A DNA stretch of 64,000 nt from Tepidanaerobacteraceae bacterium (GTDB lineage Bacteria; Bacillota; Thermosediminibacteria; Thermosediminibacterales; Tepidanaerobacteraceae): contig JANLFP010000001.1 in assembly GCA_024655905.1 (NCBI GenBank), positions 374,892-438,891 of the forward strand. The letters run 5' to 3'. Positions 39,059-49,283 of the stretch are shown here, in pieces (position 1 is the first letter of the stretch; every line of letters begins with the position of its first letter). A model generated the notes under the pieces. The model saw nothing but the letters and a program-made list of their open reading frames with translations, was not told where the DNA came from and did no database searches. A program made the translations under genes and the position numbers.

Positions 39059-39685
39059 TCATCCGTTCATCACCATTTCCTTTATCTTCATAAGGCGCGT
39101 AATATTGCCGCGCTCGTTTTCGTCCAGCTTCATGGTGATGTATTTTATGGTCTCTTCCAGGGAAGGAATCATGACATATTCCAGGGCATTGACCCTGCGG
39201 CGGGTCTTTTCTATCTCGTCGGCCATGAGCTGGCAGGCTTTCTCTATTTCCGAGAGCCTGAGCATTTTGGGCAGCACGCCTGCAAGGATGCCTATAGCGC
39301 TGTCCAGCTCTCCAGAAGTCTGGGCAAAACCGTAGGAGTATATGTTGCCGCTTTCCTCACTGGATATTTCTATCTTCGGCACATTTACACTCATGATATT
39401 TGCCTTCGAGACGCTTATGCTCGCGCGAGCCGCGGGAATCATGAGGCTTTCCTCCAGCACCTCCTGCGGCATTTGGCTGCGTGCCATGGTGAAGCTTTTA
39501 AAGGCGCTTTCCAGTTCCCGGTCCACTTCTTCCCTTAGCTCCTTGTTCTTTTTCACCATGTCGATGAACTTTTTTATAAGTTCATCCTGTTTGTCTTTCA
39601 AGAGTTTATGGCCCCTTCGGGCGGTTACCAGCTGTTTTTTCAGTCTTGTCAATTCCATCCGGGTGGGGTTAACCCGCATCAGCAT
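39059..39685 (-). CDS. atpD: V/A-type ATP synthase subunit D
   Basis: Central-stalk rotor subunit (208 aa), the equivalent of gamma. N-terminal [37 protein letters not shown] and C-terminal [21 protein letters not shown] are the family signature, both in long coiled-coil helices. Last gene of the operon, followed at once by a strong terminator. In this nomenclature the same gene symbol is used for F-type beta; the two must not be confused (ntpD is the alternative name). Confidence 0.95.
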   Translation of the reverse strand: MLMRVNPTRMELTRLKKQLVTARRGHKLLKDKQDELIKKFIDMVKKNKELREEVDRELESAFKSFTMARSQMPQEVLEESLMIPAARASISVSKANIMSVNVPKIEISSEESGNIYSYGFAQTSGELDSAIGILAGVLPKMLRLSEIEKACQLMADEIEKTRRRVNALEYVMIPSLEETIKYITMKLDENERGNITRLMKIKEMVMNG

Positions 39686-41070
39686 ATATATTCTTCTCCT
39701 TTTTTGGGAAGATATTTTTCAATATATTCGTCCCTGATTCGCTTGAGCTCCTGCTTTGGCAGTATTGTTAGAAGTTCCCACCCCAGATTTAGCGTTTCTT
39801 CAATGGATCTGTCTTCATTCTCTCCCTGGGAGACATACCGCCTTTCGAATTCGTCCGCAAATTTTGCATAAAGCCTATCCACATCAGAAAGGGCCGCTTC
39901 GCCCAGGATCACTGCAAGCTCCTTGGCCTGCTTGCCCCTGGCGTATGAGGCAAATAGCTGGTTCATGGTGTCAGCGTGATCTTCCCGGGTCTTACCCCTG
40001 CCGATACCCTTGTCCTTCAGACGGGAAAGGGACGGCAGCACGTCTATGGGCGGCAGGATTCCCTTCCTGTAAAGCTCGCGGCTCAGTATTATCTGGCCCT
40101 CGGTGATGTAGCCGGTTAAGTCTGGTATGGGGTGAGTCTTATCATCTTCCGGCATGGTTAGTATCGGTATCTGGGTGATGGAACCCGCCTTTCCGCGGAT
40201 TCTTCCCGCTCTTTCATATATTGTAGAAAGGTCCGTGTACAGATATCCAGGATAGCCTCGCCGGCCCGGAACTTCCTTGCGGGCCGCGGATACCTCCCGG
40301 AGAGCCTCGCAGTAGTTTGTCATGTCGGTCAGGATGACCAGAACGTGCATGTCTTTTTCGTATGCCAGAAACTCGGCGCAGGTTAAAGCCATGCGCGGCG
40401 TGGCTATACGCTCTATGGCCGGATCGTTGGCAAGGTTGATGAACAGCACTGACCTGTCGATGGCGCCGGTCCTCCTGAAGTCCGATATAAAGTAATCGGC
40501 CTCCTCAAATGTTATTCCCATAGCCGCAAAGACCACTGCAAATTTGCTTTCCGCTCCGAGCACCTTGGCCTGCCTCGCTATCTGAGCTGCCAGCTGGGCG
40601 TGCGGAAGGCCGGAACCAGAGAAAATGGGCAGCTTCTGTCCCCTGACAAGTGTGTTCAGGCCATCGATGGCCGAAATCCCCGTCTGAATGAACTCCGAAG
40701 GATAGTCACGGGCGGTGGGATTTATGGGGCTTCCGTTGATATCCAGTTTCTTTTCCGGGATTATTTTTGGGCCGTTGTCCTTGGGCCTGCCGAAACCGTC
40801 AAAAACGCGGCCCAGCATGTCGCTCGACACGCCGAGTTCAATGCTTTTTCCCAGGAATCTTACCCTGCAGTCATTGATGTTCAGGCCCGTAGAGCCCTCA
40901 AACAGCTGCACCAGTGCCCTGTCTCCATCGATTTCCAGCACCTGGCCGCGGCGGATATCTCCTTCGGAAGTCTCTATTTCCACAAGTTCATTGTATTTTA
41001 CGCCCTCCACATTTTCCACAAGCATGAGAGGGCCGGCTATTTCCCTGGCTGTCCTGTATTCCTTAAGCAT
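39679..41070 (-). CDS. atpB: V/A-type ATP synthase subunit B
   Basis: Non-catalytic nucleotide-binding subunit (463 aa). Typical N-terminus [30 protein letters not shown]. It has lost the Walker A glycine loop ([17 protein letters not shown] in its place), as expected for B. The family motif [19 protein letters not shown] is present. Overlaps subunit A by eight bases and subunit D by seven. Alternative name ntpB. Confidence 0.96.
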   Translation of the reverse strand: MLKEYRTAREIAGPLMLVENVEGVKYNELVEIETSEGDIRRGQVLEIDGDRALVQLFEGSTGLNINDCRVRFLGKSIELGVSSDMLGRVFDGFGRPKDNGPKIIPEKKLDINGSPINPTARDYPSEFIQTGISAIDGLNTLVRGQKLPIFSGSGLPHAQLAAQIARQAKVLGAESKFAVVFAAMGITFEEADYFISDFRRTGAIDRSVLFINLANDPAIERIATPRMALTCAEFLAYEKDMHVLVILTDMTNYCEALREVSAARKEVPGRRGYPGYLYTDLSTIYERAGRIRGKAGSITQIPILTMPEDDKTHPIPDLTGYITEGQIILSRELYRKGILPPIDVLPSLSRLKDKGIGRGKTREDHADTMNQLFASYARGKQAKELAVILGEAALSDVDRLYAKFADEFERRYVSQGENEDRSIEETLNLGWELLTILPKQELKRIRDEYIEKYLPKKGEEYIC

Positions 41071-42838
41071 TCACTCTCCCTCCTTCCGAAAGAAGCTCCG
41101 CTATCTGGTCTTTCAATTCTTTTTCTATCTCGTCGAACTTTTCCAGTTCTTTTTCGTCTATAAATTTTGCTCGGGCGATTTTCTCCCTTACCGGAAGCTT
41201 TTCTACATCGGAAAATACCGCATTTTCATCGATAGCCCTCTGAGATTCGTGATAGAACAGCAGTATCAACTTGAGCATGCGGTACTGCTTGTTCAGGGAA
41301 GTGTACGTATCTACTTCGTGGAAAGCATTCTGGTGCAGAAAATCCTCCCTGATGGATTTCGCCGCTTCCAGCACCAGCCTGTCTTTTACGGAAAGGGCGT
41401 CTATGCCCACCAGTCTCACTATTTCCTGAAGGCTCGCCTCTTCCTGCAAAAGCCTCATGGCCTCGGTCCTTAAATCCCTCCATTCGGAGCTGATGTTTTC
41501 ATTCATGAATTCTTCCACAATATCCGAGTATAGAGAATAGCTTGTCAACCAGTTGATGGCCGGAAAATGCCTCGCATATGCCAGCTGCGCATCCAGCGCC
41601 CAGAACACCTTCACCACACGCAGTGTGGCCTGCGTTACGGGCTCCGAAAGATCGCCTCCGGGAGGCGATACGGCGCCTACGGCAGTAAGAGACCCCTGCC
41701 TTGCCTGGCTTCCCAGGCATACGACCTTGCCCGCCCTTTCGTAAAATTCGGCCAGCCTTCTTGAAAGGTATGCAGGGTATCCTTCCTCACCCGGCATTTC
41801 CTCAAGCCTGCCCGACATCTCGCGAAGAGCTTCCGCCCAGCGGGAGGTTGAATCCGCCATGAGCGCAACACTGTAACCCATGTCTCTGAAATACTCCGCT
41901 ATCGTTATTCCGGTGTAAATGGATGCTTCCCTGGCCGCCACGGGCATGTTTGACGTGTTTGCAATGAGAACCGTCCTCTTCATCAGAGGCTCACCCGTCT
42001 TGGGGTCTTTCAGTTCGGGGAACTCCAGCAGCACGTCGGTCATCTCATTGCCCCGCTCGCCGCAGCCTATATATACCACTATTTCAGCATCGGCCCATTT
42101 GGCCAGCTGATGCTGGACCACCGTCTTGCCGCTGCCGAAGGGACCGGGGATGCATGCCGTTCCGCCCTTGGCAACCGGAAAGAAAGTGTCTATCACCCTC
42201 TGGCCGGTGGACATCGGCTCTTCCGGAGCTAGCTTTTCCTTATACGGCCTTATCTTTCTTACGGGCCATTTTTGCATCATGGTGATATCCACCGCATTGC
42301 CGTCATCGGTTCTTAATTTTGCAACGGGCTCGGCAACAGTAAATTCACCCTCCCTGATTTCTTCCAGAACGCCGGACAATCCGGGGGGAATCATTATGCG
42401 GTGCTCCACTATGACGGTTTCCTGCACTGTGCCGATGATGTCTCCGCCCGTGACCCTATCGCCTTTTCTGGCGGTGGGCTTGAAGGCCCATTTCTTATCG
42501 CGGTTTAATGCGGGAACATCTATCCCTCTGGTTATAAAACTGCCGGCTGTGGATTCTATAACATCCAGCGGCCTTTGGATTCCGTCAAATATTCCTTCCA
42601 GCATTCCCGGTCCCAGTTCAACGCTGAGGGGCACCCCGGTAGATACCACCGGATCGCCGGGGCCCAATCCCGAAGTTTCTTCATATACCTGAATGGATAA
42701 CTTCTCTGCGTGCACCTCTATAATCTCGCCGATCAGGCCCTGTCTGCCCACTTTCACCACGTCGAACATTTTGGCCTCGGGCAATCCCGTGGCCACAACG
42801 AGGGGGCCGGAAACCTTAACTACAACTCCCTGGCTCAT
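41063..42838 (-). CDS. atpA: V/A-type ATP synthase catalytic subunit A
   Basis: Catalytic subunit (591 aa) hydrolysing or making ATP. Walker [18 protein letters not shown], the catalytic Glu in [15 protein letters not shown], Walker B-like [19 protein letters not shown], and the large non-homologous insert after the beta barrel (residues 115-205) that marks A-type subunits. No intein is present: the sequence runs straight through the P-loop. Overlaps the F and B genes. Alternative name ntpA. Confidence 0.97.
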   Translation of the reverse strand: MSQGVVVKVSGPLVVATGLPEAKMFDVVKVGRQGLIGEIIEVHAEKLSIQVYEETSGLGPGDPVVSTGVPLSVELGPGMLEGIFDGIQRPLDVIESTAGSFITRGIDVPALNRDKKWAFKPTARKGDRVTGGDIIGTVQETVIVEHRIMIPPGLSGVLEEIREGEFTVAEPVAKLRTDDGNAVDITMMQKWPVRKIRPYKEKLAPEEPMSTGQRVIDTFFPVAKGGTACIPGPFGSGKTVVQHQLAKWADAEIVVYIGCGERGNEMTDVLLEFPELKDPKTGEPLMKRTVLIANTSNMPVAAREASIYTGITIAEYFRDMGYSVALMADSTSRWAEALREMSGRLEEMPGEEGYPAYLSRRLAEFYERAGKVVCLGSQARQGSLTAVGAVSPPGGDLSEPVTQATLRVVKVFWALDAQLAYARHFPAINWLTSYSLYSDIVEEFMNENISSEWRDLRTEAMRLLQEEASLQEIVRLVGIDALSVKDRLVLEAAKSIREDFLHQNAFHEVDTYTSLNKQYRMLKLILLFYHESQRAIDENAVFSDVEKLPVREKIARAKFIDEKELEKFDEIEKELKDQIAELLSEGGRVNA

Positions 42839-43170
42839 TCCTCTCCCTCTCTTTCAAATAAGATATCCACTCCTATGGCTTTTTCCACGGATTTTTTCAC
42901 TTCCTGTATTCCGATTCCGAGCGAGCCTTTGTTGCTTGGTATGAGCGTTATGGCCGGCAGCATACTGTTTCGGTAATAATCGAGTCTCTCCTTCATGTCT
43001 TTTGCAAGCTGCTCGGTTAAAAAAATCACGGCATAGTTTTGCTTTGCTAGCCTAGCGACTATCTGACCGGCCTCTTTTGCATCCATTGCGGGAAAGATGT
43101 CCACTCCAAGAGACTTAAAGGCCAGTACCGTATCCCTGTCGCCAACTACCCCTATTTTATACGTAGACAT
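42835..43170 (-). CDS. atpF: V/A-type ATP synthase subunit F
   Basis: Small central-stalk subunit (111 aa). N-terminus [24 protein letters not shown] and the C-terminal [31 protein letters not shown] match the family. Overlaps subunit C by 14 bases and subunit A by four. It probably adjusts activity by contact with subunits D and A. Confidence 0.92.
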   Translation of the reverse strand: MSTYKIGVVGDRDTVLAFKSLGVDIFPAMDAKEAGQIVARLAKQNYAVIFLTEQLAKDMKERLDYYRNSMLPAITLIPSNKGSLGIGIQEVKKSVEKAIGVDILFEREGEE

Positions 43171-44161
43171 CTCTCAATCTCTCCTTTATCATCTCCGAAG
43201 AAATGCCGTTTATCTTTCCCACAAGAATTATCCTGAGTATCTTCGTTTCGTTTTCCCTGGCTGCAAGATACCCGAATACCGTTTCGGGACCGTACGGTTT
43301 ATATAAGCCCCGCCTTGCCAGATTCAGCAGATAGTCGTCTGAAAGCTTCTCAAAAACCGCCGGGCTGCCGCTGTCCATCCATGACGAAATGCCTTCCTCC
43401 ACAACCTTGCGGTACGGAGATGAAGCGAATGCATCGATTACACCCTGCATTGATTCCGCATAAAGCTTTATGAAAGCATCCCTTTTCAGGCTTCCTCCTG
43501 AAAGAAGTGATTTTTCCAGTATCCTTGCATCCGCCTTCATCTGCATAAGCCTTACCATTGTCCTTATATTCGTAAGGTCCACCATTGCAGCAAAGTATTC
43601 CTTCAAGAATACTTCTTTCGTGCTTTCCACCAGTTCCGCCAGTTCTTCAAACAAAATACGATCCAGAAGCAGGTCTATCTGCTGGGAATCCTGGGTTTCT
43701 TCGTAAACCTGAACGGCCTTGCGGTAAGCATTTTTTATGCTCTCCGGCACCGATGCGGTTATATCTTCCAGGACCAGCTTTTGAAGTTCCTCCGCCGGAA
43801 CTTCACCAAGGCCTGAAAAATAGTCTTTCCCCTCCAGCCCGAGAATTTTATTCTTTATGATTACCTTCAAATTGTGGTAGTCGTTCTTTAAGGTGAAAAA
43901 CCTCACCAAGCGGAAATCCTTCATTGAATCGGATATGGTCTTGAAAGTCCTCTTCAGACTTTTTTCCAGCGCTTTTTCAAAATCGTAGATGTTTTCCATC
44001 TCGGCCATATCCGGGCCGTAATCGGTATCGCCCAGCAGCTTCAGGGCTTCTTCCGGCCCTTCTGCTTCCATCAGCCTGTCTATTGCGCTTTTCCCGAGGA
44101 GTGCGGTTTCCAGAGTTTTTATCCTGGAGGATACATATAAGAATTCCAGTTCCCTGCCCAT
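43157..44161 (-). CDS. atpC: V/A-type ATP synthase subunit C
   Basis: Socket between the rotor ring and the central stalk (334 aa), a mainly helical protein equivalent to subunit d/AC39. Contains FLYVSSRIKTLETALLGKSAIDRLMEA at the N-terminus, NDYHNLKVIIKNKILG, and ARENETKILRIILVGKINGIS near the C-terminus. ATG 44161 has GGAG seven bases upstream; the longer frame (44209) overlaps subunit E. Confidence 0.93.
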   Translation of the reverse strand: MGRELEFLYVSSRIKTLETALLGKSAIDRLMEAEGPEEALKLLGDTDYGPDMAEMENIYDFEKALEKSLKRTFKTISDSMKDFRLVRFFTLKNDYHNLKVIIKNKILGLEGKDYFSGLGEVPAEELQKLVLEDITASVPESIKNAYRKAVQVYEETQDSQQIDLLLDRILFEELAELVESTKEVFLKEYFAAMVDLTNIRTMVRLMQMKADARILEKSLLSGGSLKRDAFIKLYAESMQGVIDAFASSPYRKVVEEGISSWMDSGSPAVFEKLSDDYLLNLARRGLYKPYGPETVFGYLAARENETKILRIILVGKINGISSEMIKERLRDVYV

Positions 44162-44165
44162 AGCA

Positions 44166-44768
44166 TCACTCCTCGAAAAGGGTTTTTGAAATTTCGGTTT
44201 CCAGTTCATCCCTCTGAGCCTTGATCAGAGCATCAAAGGAACTGTTTATCTCCATTTCACTGGATTTCAATATAAATCCTCCGATTATCGGCCGGGTCTC
44301 GGCAGAAAGCCTGAGTCCGCCTGTCTTTCCCTGCTTCTTCAATTCCCCGTTTATGTTGTTCAAAAAATCCGTCGTAATCCTGTTTTTGTCTTTTTCGTTT
44401 ACGATTATTTCTTCATCCCCCGCGGCGGATGCTTTTATGAGCATGGCACGCATTAACCCCAGGTAATCATCGGCGGGCATGTTTTCCAGCTCCTGGCGGG
44501 CTTTTTCAAATACCCCATCTATGATTTGCTGTTTTGCTGAAAGCAGGCGTTTTCGCTCATCCAGTTCAGCCATGGACAGTATTTTTCTTTTTTCTTCTTC
44601 AGCCATTCTTTCAGCTTTTTGACGGGATTGCCTCTTTATCTCCTCCACCTGCACGGCGGAATCCCTGATTATTTTATCTGCTTCGGCCCTGGCTTTATCC
44701 AGAATTTCGCGCTGTTTTTGCAGGGCTTCCTGCATTATCCTTTCCTTTATTTTCTCGATACCCTCCAT
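44166..44768 (-). CDS. atpE: V/A-type ATP synthase subunit E
   Basis: Peripheral stalk subunit (200 aa). A charged N-terminal coiled coil (residues 5-90; KIKERIMQEALQKQREILDKA) pairs with the G/H protein, and a globular C-terminus ends VSTE-like FDALIKAQRDELETEISKTLFEE. ATG 44768 with GGGGAG upstream; the longer frame runs back into the subunit K gene. In this V-type scheme E is a stalk subunit, unlike F-type atpE. Confidence 0.92.
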   Translation of the reverse strand: MEGIEKIKERIMQEALQKQREILDKARAEADKIIRDSAVQVEEIKRQSRQKAERMAEEEKRKILSMAELDERKRLLSAKQQIIDGVFEKARQELENMPADDYLGLMRAMLIKASAAGDEEIIVNEKDKNRITTDFLNNINGELKKQGKTGGLRLSAETRPIIGGFILKSSEMEINSSFDALIKAQRDELETEISKTLFEE

Positions 44769-44781
44769 GCTGGCCACTCCC

Positions 44782-45264
<483 letters not shown>

Positions 45265-45374
45265 TTACTCCTCCTCCAAAATTGATGTCACAAAGTTAGA
45301 TGTAATATGTGAGATTGAATAGAAACCTGCAAAACGGTTTCTATGGTATATTTTCACTTTTTGACTTGGTTTAA

Positions 45375-47306
45375 TCATAAATTTTCAAAGTCCACATAAG
45401 TGGTCTTAATCCTCATCGGCTCGAAGGCTCTTCCGCCGCTATCGTAAAACTTGCTGAAAAACTCTATATACTGCAGACGGCTGCTGTGAACGTATGCTCC
45501 CAGGGTGTTTATGGCTATGTTGAAAATATGCCCGCCTATCATGATTAATACCATGATGATAAAGCCGATGGCATTCACCCCGACCAGCCTCGCCATGGTA
45601 TTTATCACCACGGCGATTACACCGGTAGCAAGCCCCAGTGCCAGCAGCCTGGAGTATGACAGCACGTCGCTAAGATATCCCGTAACTCCATAAAGGCTCA
45701 AAAGGCCGGATAAAAATTTCATCAGAATATTTTTCTGAGCTCTTCCCTGGGTCAGCAGAAGCCCCAGCGCCCCTCCAAGGGCGACATATTTTGATATGGA
45801 GCCAAGCTGCGGAAATGCCAGCATTATAAGGCCCGACAGAAAAACTATCCACAGCCCCTGGTCCATAAATGCATCGGCCAGGCGGCCCGCCCTTATGTTC
45901 TTATAGGCTGAGAGCAATAGGCCCGTATAAATCTGAATGACACCGAATGCAAAACTCAATACCAGTATGGCCATGGGATTGTCCAGAGGGTTTATCCATA
46001 GCGGTTTTAACTTTATCAAATCTCCGAACCAGCCGCCGAAGATTGCGCCCCATACAAAAGTGGATATGCCTCCGAGAAAAAGCAGCTCTACCAACTTTTT
46101 CCCCTGCCCGGCAAGTTTCAGTTTCCACAGGGCAAGGCCTGTCAAAAGCGCCAGCACCAGGCCGTATCCCGCATCGCTGACCATCATGCCGAAAAATACA
46201 AAGTAGAACGGCGCCATGTATATGTTCGGGTCTATGCCCCTGGGATCGGGCAGACTGTAAAGTTCGGTAATCAGTTCAAAGGGCTGCACGAGTCTGGGAT
46301 TTTCTACAAGCACCGGTATGTCGTCATCTTCCTCGGGTGATGAAAATTCTATATAAACCGAATCTGTAAGTTCGCCGATTCTTTGTTTCAATTTCTCTGC
46401 TAAAGATTCCGGAATCCACGCGGTCATGCAGAATGTCCTGCTGGTTTCCACCATTTTGAGCATGTTTCTCTTCTTTTCCCTGACCATGTTCCAGTAATCA
46501 TACAGCACCTCAAAGGCAAAGCGCTGATCCGATAGGGCCCGCGCCTCTCCTGCAATGTTCTGTCTTTCCTTTTCTATCTCCGCAAGCCTTCTTTCATCCC
46601 CAGCAATAATTTCTTCAGGCGTGCCCTTTAAACCCGGAAACTCCTGCATGCTCACTGAAAATTCCTTCATCGCATCTTGAACATCTGCCTTCTGAGCTTT
46701 ATGGCAAACAAGCAGGCAGAAAGCCTCATCCCTGCTTTCGCCTATTTTTAAGGCTTCGAAAAGCAGCCCCTTTTCAGCCAACCGACCTTTAAAATCCTCC
46801 AGAGCTTTTATCGGAACCGCCGCCGGCATAAATTCGGTTTCAAGGGTAGGCCCCAACTCCTCCAGAGGTATATCCATCGCCTTCCACAGGGATAACAGTT
46901 CCATGCGGCTGCGAATCTTTGATTCCTCCGCCTTTAAGCGGGCGAGCCGGTGGTCAAGCTCAAAAACAGCCTGAATCACAGCCATATACTGTTCTTCTCC
47001 GGAAAGCATGTCATCGAGTTCCTGTCTTTTAACTTTCGGTTTGCCGTATAAAAGGGGGTTTTTCTCCGTTACATACGGTTTCAAAAAATCAATGCCGAAT
47101 TTCAATCTGTTCAATTTGGAATCTAATTCGGACAGTTCTTTTTCCAGTTCCTGACCAAACCGATTCTGCTGCACCTCGTTTTCCTGCACCTGTGGCGTTA
47201 TATCCGAAATTTCTACCGCTCCCATTTTGTAAATGGCATCCAAAAGCATGTCGCGTTCAGTTTTAAGGCCCAGGAGGTGCATTTTCTTCATATTAACTAT
47301 CGACAT
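45375..47306 (-). CDS. atpI: V/A-type ATP synthase subunit I
   Basis: Membrane stator subunit (643 aa), equivalent to subunit a. The soluble N-terminal half (residues 1-310) has long coiled helices and leads into a membrane half with about seven to eight transmembrane segments beginning FYFVFFGMMVSDAGYGLVLA. Conserved C-terminal motifs YLSDVLSYSRLLALGLATGVIA (with the functional Arg) and HIFNIAINTLGAYVHSSRLQYIEFFSKFY. Overlaps the G/H gene by 14 bases. Alternative name ntpI. Confidence 0.95.
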   Translation of the reverse strand: MSIVNMKKMHLLGLKTERDMLLDAIYKMGAVEISDITPQVQENEVQQNRFGQELEKELSELDSKLNRLKFGIDFLKPYVTEKNPLLYGKPKVKRQELDDMLSGEEQYMAVIQAVFELDHRLARLKAEESKIRSRMELLSLWKAMDIPLEELGPTLETEFMPAAVPIKALEDFKGRLAEKGLLFEALKIGESRDEAFCLLVCHKAQKADVQDAMKEFSVSMQEFPGLKGTPEEIIAGDERRLAEIEKERQNIAGEARALSDQRFAFEVLYDYWNMVREKKRNMLKMVETSRTFCMTAWIPESLAEKLKQRIGELTDSVYIEFSSPEEDDDIPVLVENPRLVQPFELITELYSLPDPRGIDPNIYMAPFYFVFFGMMVSDAGYGLVLALLTGLALWKLKLAGQGKKLVELLFLGGISTFVWGAIFGGWFGDLIKLKPLWINPLDNPMAILVLSFAFGVIQIYTGLLLSAYKNIRAGRLADAFMDQGLWIVFLSGLIMLAFPQLGSISKYVALGGALGLLLTQGRAQKNILMKFLSGLLSLYGVTGYLSDVLSYSRLLALGLATGVIAVVINTMARLVGVNAIGFIIMVLIMIGGHIFNIAINTLGAYVHSSRLQYIEFFSKFYDSGGRAFEPMRIKTTYVDFENL

Positions 47307-47616
47307 ATGCCTTCACTATCCTCTCCTTTATCAAATGCACCGCCGCTGTTGTTTTTTGGGCAGCCCTGAGTTTTAATTCTTTTATTTTTTGCTCGTATTG
47401 CCCCGAAAGAGCCTCTGCCGCTTCTTTCGCCTGTGCCACTGCTCTTTCCATTATTTCCTTCTGTTCTTCATCGCATTTTTTTTGAGCTTCCTGAATCAAT
47501 TTTTCGACTTCTTTTTTCGCATCCAGGATGATTTTTCTTGCTTCCTGCTCTGAGCTTTCAAGGACTTCTTTCGCCTTTTGCTCAGTGGCTTTCACATCTT
47601 CCAGGATTTCCTTCAA
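47293..47616 (-). CDS. atpH: V/A-type ATP synthase subunit G/H (peripheral stalk)
   Basis: Product of 107 aa, almost all a charged coiled coil (residues 5-95: VKATEQKAKEVLESSEQEAR and on). This is characteristic of the G/H subunit that forms the stalk with subunit E. Start TTG 47616, with GGGGGTGG upstream; the 141-codon frame to 47718 overlaps the AtpZ-like gene. Weak sequence conservation, so called from position and composition. Confidence 0.85.
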   Translation of the reverse strand: MKEILEDVKATEQKAKEVLESSEQEARKIILDAKKEVEKLIQEAQKKCDEEQKEIMERAVAQAKEAAEALSGQYEQKIKELKLRAAQKTTAAVHLIKERIVKAYVDS

Positions 47617-47641
47617 ATTACCACCCCCTCGCAGGCTTATT

Positions 47642-47857
47642 TTATTTATTCTTAAATTCTTTTGATAGAATCCTGTAAACCGAAGCAATTCCCGAAAATA
47701 CCCCAAAAATGGTCCCAAAAATTAAAAAAGCACTACCCGTGGAAAACCTTTTGTCTAGATAGGCTCCAGCGTAAACCCCACCCACTATAGGTAGTGCAAT
47801 ATTCAAACCGATTTGAGAAAGCAGTACAATATATTGGATACCCTTAAAATTTTTCAT
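47642..47857 (-). CDS. AtpZ/AtpI-like small membrane protein heading the V-type operon
   Basis: Product of 71 aa with two transmembrane segments (IVLLSQIGLNIALPIVGGVYAGAYLDKRF and FLIFGTIFGVFSGIASVYRIL). The GxYAGxxLD..F pattern recalls the AtpZ family that normally precedes F-type operons and is thought to help Mg2+/Ca2+ supply or rotor assembly. Here it is the first gene of the V-type operon, 25 bases before the G/H gene. The start codon lies only about four bases after the predicted transcript start, and no ribosome site is visible. Confidence 0.75.
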   Translation of the reverse strand: MKNFKGIQYIVLLSQIGLNIALPIVGGVYAGAYLDKRFSTGSAFLIFGTIFGVFSGIASVYRILSKEFKNK

Positions 47858-47867
47858 ATTAGCTTAT

Positions 47868-47896
47868 ATTATATAACATTGATAAAAAAATTTCAA
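47868..47896 (-). promoter_or_regulatory. Sigma-A-type promoter of the V-type ATPase operon
   Basis: TTGAAA (47896-47891), exactly 17 bases, TATAAT (47873-47868): a near-consensus promoter. Transcription would begin near 47861, so the first gene (ATG 47857) would have an almost leaderless mRNA. Confidence 0.65.
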
Positions 47897-47935
47897 ACCG
47901 AAAATTTCCTCATATTCCTGCTGACAGCGATTATA

Positions 47936-47951
47936 TGTGAAATATATCACA
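47936..47951. promoter_or_regulatory. Crp/Fnr-type palindrome upstream of the V-type ATPase operon
   Basis: TGTGA (47936-47940), six bases, TCACA (47947-47951), a perfect TGTGA-N6-TCACA site. It is centred about 82 bp before the predicted start of transcription at 47861. It also abuts a second TATAAT on the minus strand (47935-47930). The gap 47858-48005 has no ORF. Confidence 0.5.
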
Positions 47952-48005
47952 ATTAGTCGCAGAAAAAAGGTTTTTCCGTTTTTTTATCCATCAGACTGTT
48001 GAGAA

Positions 48006-49277
48006 TCAATCCGCTTCATTTTTCCCTTTTTTGCTCTTTCCATTTTTCCCGGACTTTTGCGGCGACTTGGATGCGTCTCCGGTTTTTGCAAATGATTCGG
48101 ATGTGCCCCCCATTATTTTTTCACTAGCGCTTTCCGCCTCAGTCCCTGAATTGTCTGAGGTTTTACCATTTTGCTTGTTTTTTTTGCCTTCAGTATTGCT
48201 TTTTTCACCGCTCGGTTCTTTTCCATCATATTGTTTTGTACTACGGCTTTTGTTCTCGCTATCATCTTTATCCGAATTCCGGCTGTTTTCATTAATACTA
48301 TTTTGTTCTGATTTTACATCCTCGCTTTTTTTTGTTTCTTTATTTTTATTGTTATTTATACTATTATCGGAGTGCCCGCCGACAGTGCCTTTCGGTTCGC
48401 TCTCCTGCCCTTTCTTCTCGTTAGCCGGGGGCCTTTCTTTCGATTTTTTCAATTCTTCTATTATGCTGGATATGGACGCATTTTTAACGTCTTCCAGAGA
48501 GACGGCGGGGTTTAAATTTTGCAGCTTTTCATACATCAAAAGTTTTCCCTGGGAAATCTTCATTTTTCTAGCTTTCTCATGTTGTTCTATTGAAGTATTT
48601 TCCACAATAATGTGGACTTGCGCCTTATCTTTATCTATTTTGTTTTCCCTGTCATTTTGCTGAGATCCGTTTTGGGCGCGCAAAGCTTTATCTTGGTTGC
48701 CGCCTGTTTCGCCCTGAACATTGCCATATTTTTCCCGAATAAATTCTTTAATTTTGCCATTCACATTTTCGGTTACGCGATTCTGCCTGCCGGATACTGT
48801 GAGCATGATGGTACCCGACTCTTTCAGGTAATCCCGTGACAGCGCCTTTTGGATCAGTATGCCCAGAGCCTCGCTTATCTTCATGTTTTTCAGCGCGCCG
48901 GCATCTTTTGCCAGAATGCTTCCTTCATCATCGAACGCGTCCACCGCCAATACCCTTTCATATCTGTTTAAAGCCAGTTCTATGCTCGGGTTGATGTCCA
49001 TTGTTACAAAGGCCACCGGATTGAAATAATCCGCTATGGCGTATCCTCCCAATCCAAGGAGCATAATAAAAACTATCGCGGCCGCCGCAACCCTTTTGGT
49101 CGATGCCAAAGAAAGCAATCTCCGCGGCAAAAGATGCATAGCCGGCACGCCGTCCGGCACTTCTATTTCGCCGCCGATAAGGCATTGACCAACATGGTTA
49201 GGTATTTTTTTAAAATCTCCGCTTTTAGTCAGGACGATAATATATTCGCTGCCTACATCCACGATAACGCCTTTCAA
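48006..49277 (-). CDS. rsgI: Anti-sigma-I factor RsgI-like protein
   Basis: Membrane-anchored inhibitor of SigI (423 aa). The N-terminal RsgI domain (MKGVIVDVGSEYIIVLTKSGDFKKIP, residues 1-50) binds sigma inside the cell. One transmembrane helix (about residues 62-84), then an external domain beginning NPVAFVTMDINPSIELALNRYERVL. Residues from about 275 to the end are a low-complexity tail rich in Lys, Ser, Glu and Asn. Cellulosomal RsgI proteins carry a carbohydrate-binding module there; none is visible here. Directly downstream of sigI. The sensed signal is unknown. Confidence 0.9.
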   Translation of the reverse strand: MKGVIVDVGSEYIIVLTKSGDFKKIPNHVGQCLIGGEIEVPDGVPAMHLLPRRLLSLASTKRVAAAAIVFIMLLGLGGYAIADYFNPVAFVTMDINPSIELALNRYERVLAVDAFDDEGSILAKDAGALKNMKISEALGILIQKALSRDYLKESGTIMLTVSGRQNRVTENVNGKIKEFIREKYGNVQGETGGNQDKALRAQNGSQQNDRENKIDKDKAQVHIIVENTSIEQHEKARKMKISQGKLLMYEKLQNLNPAVSLEDVKNASISSIIEELKKSKERPPANEKKGQESEPKGTVGGHSDNSINNNKNKETKKSEDVKSEQNSINENSRNSDKDDSENKSRSTKQYDGKEPSGEKSNTEGKKNKQNGKTSDNSGTEAESASEKIMGGTSESFAKTGDASKSPQKSGKNGKSKKGKNEAD

Positions 49278-49283
49278 GAAATT

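Noticed and set aside
41063..42838. Intein in the V-type catalytic subunit
   Set aside because: Such inteins occur near the P-loop in some organisms, but the length (591 aa) and unbroken GPFGSGKT region exclude it.
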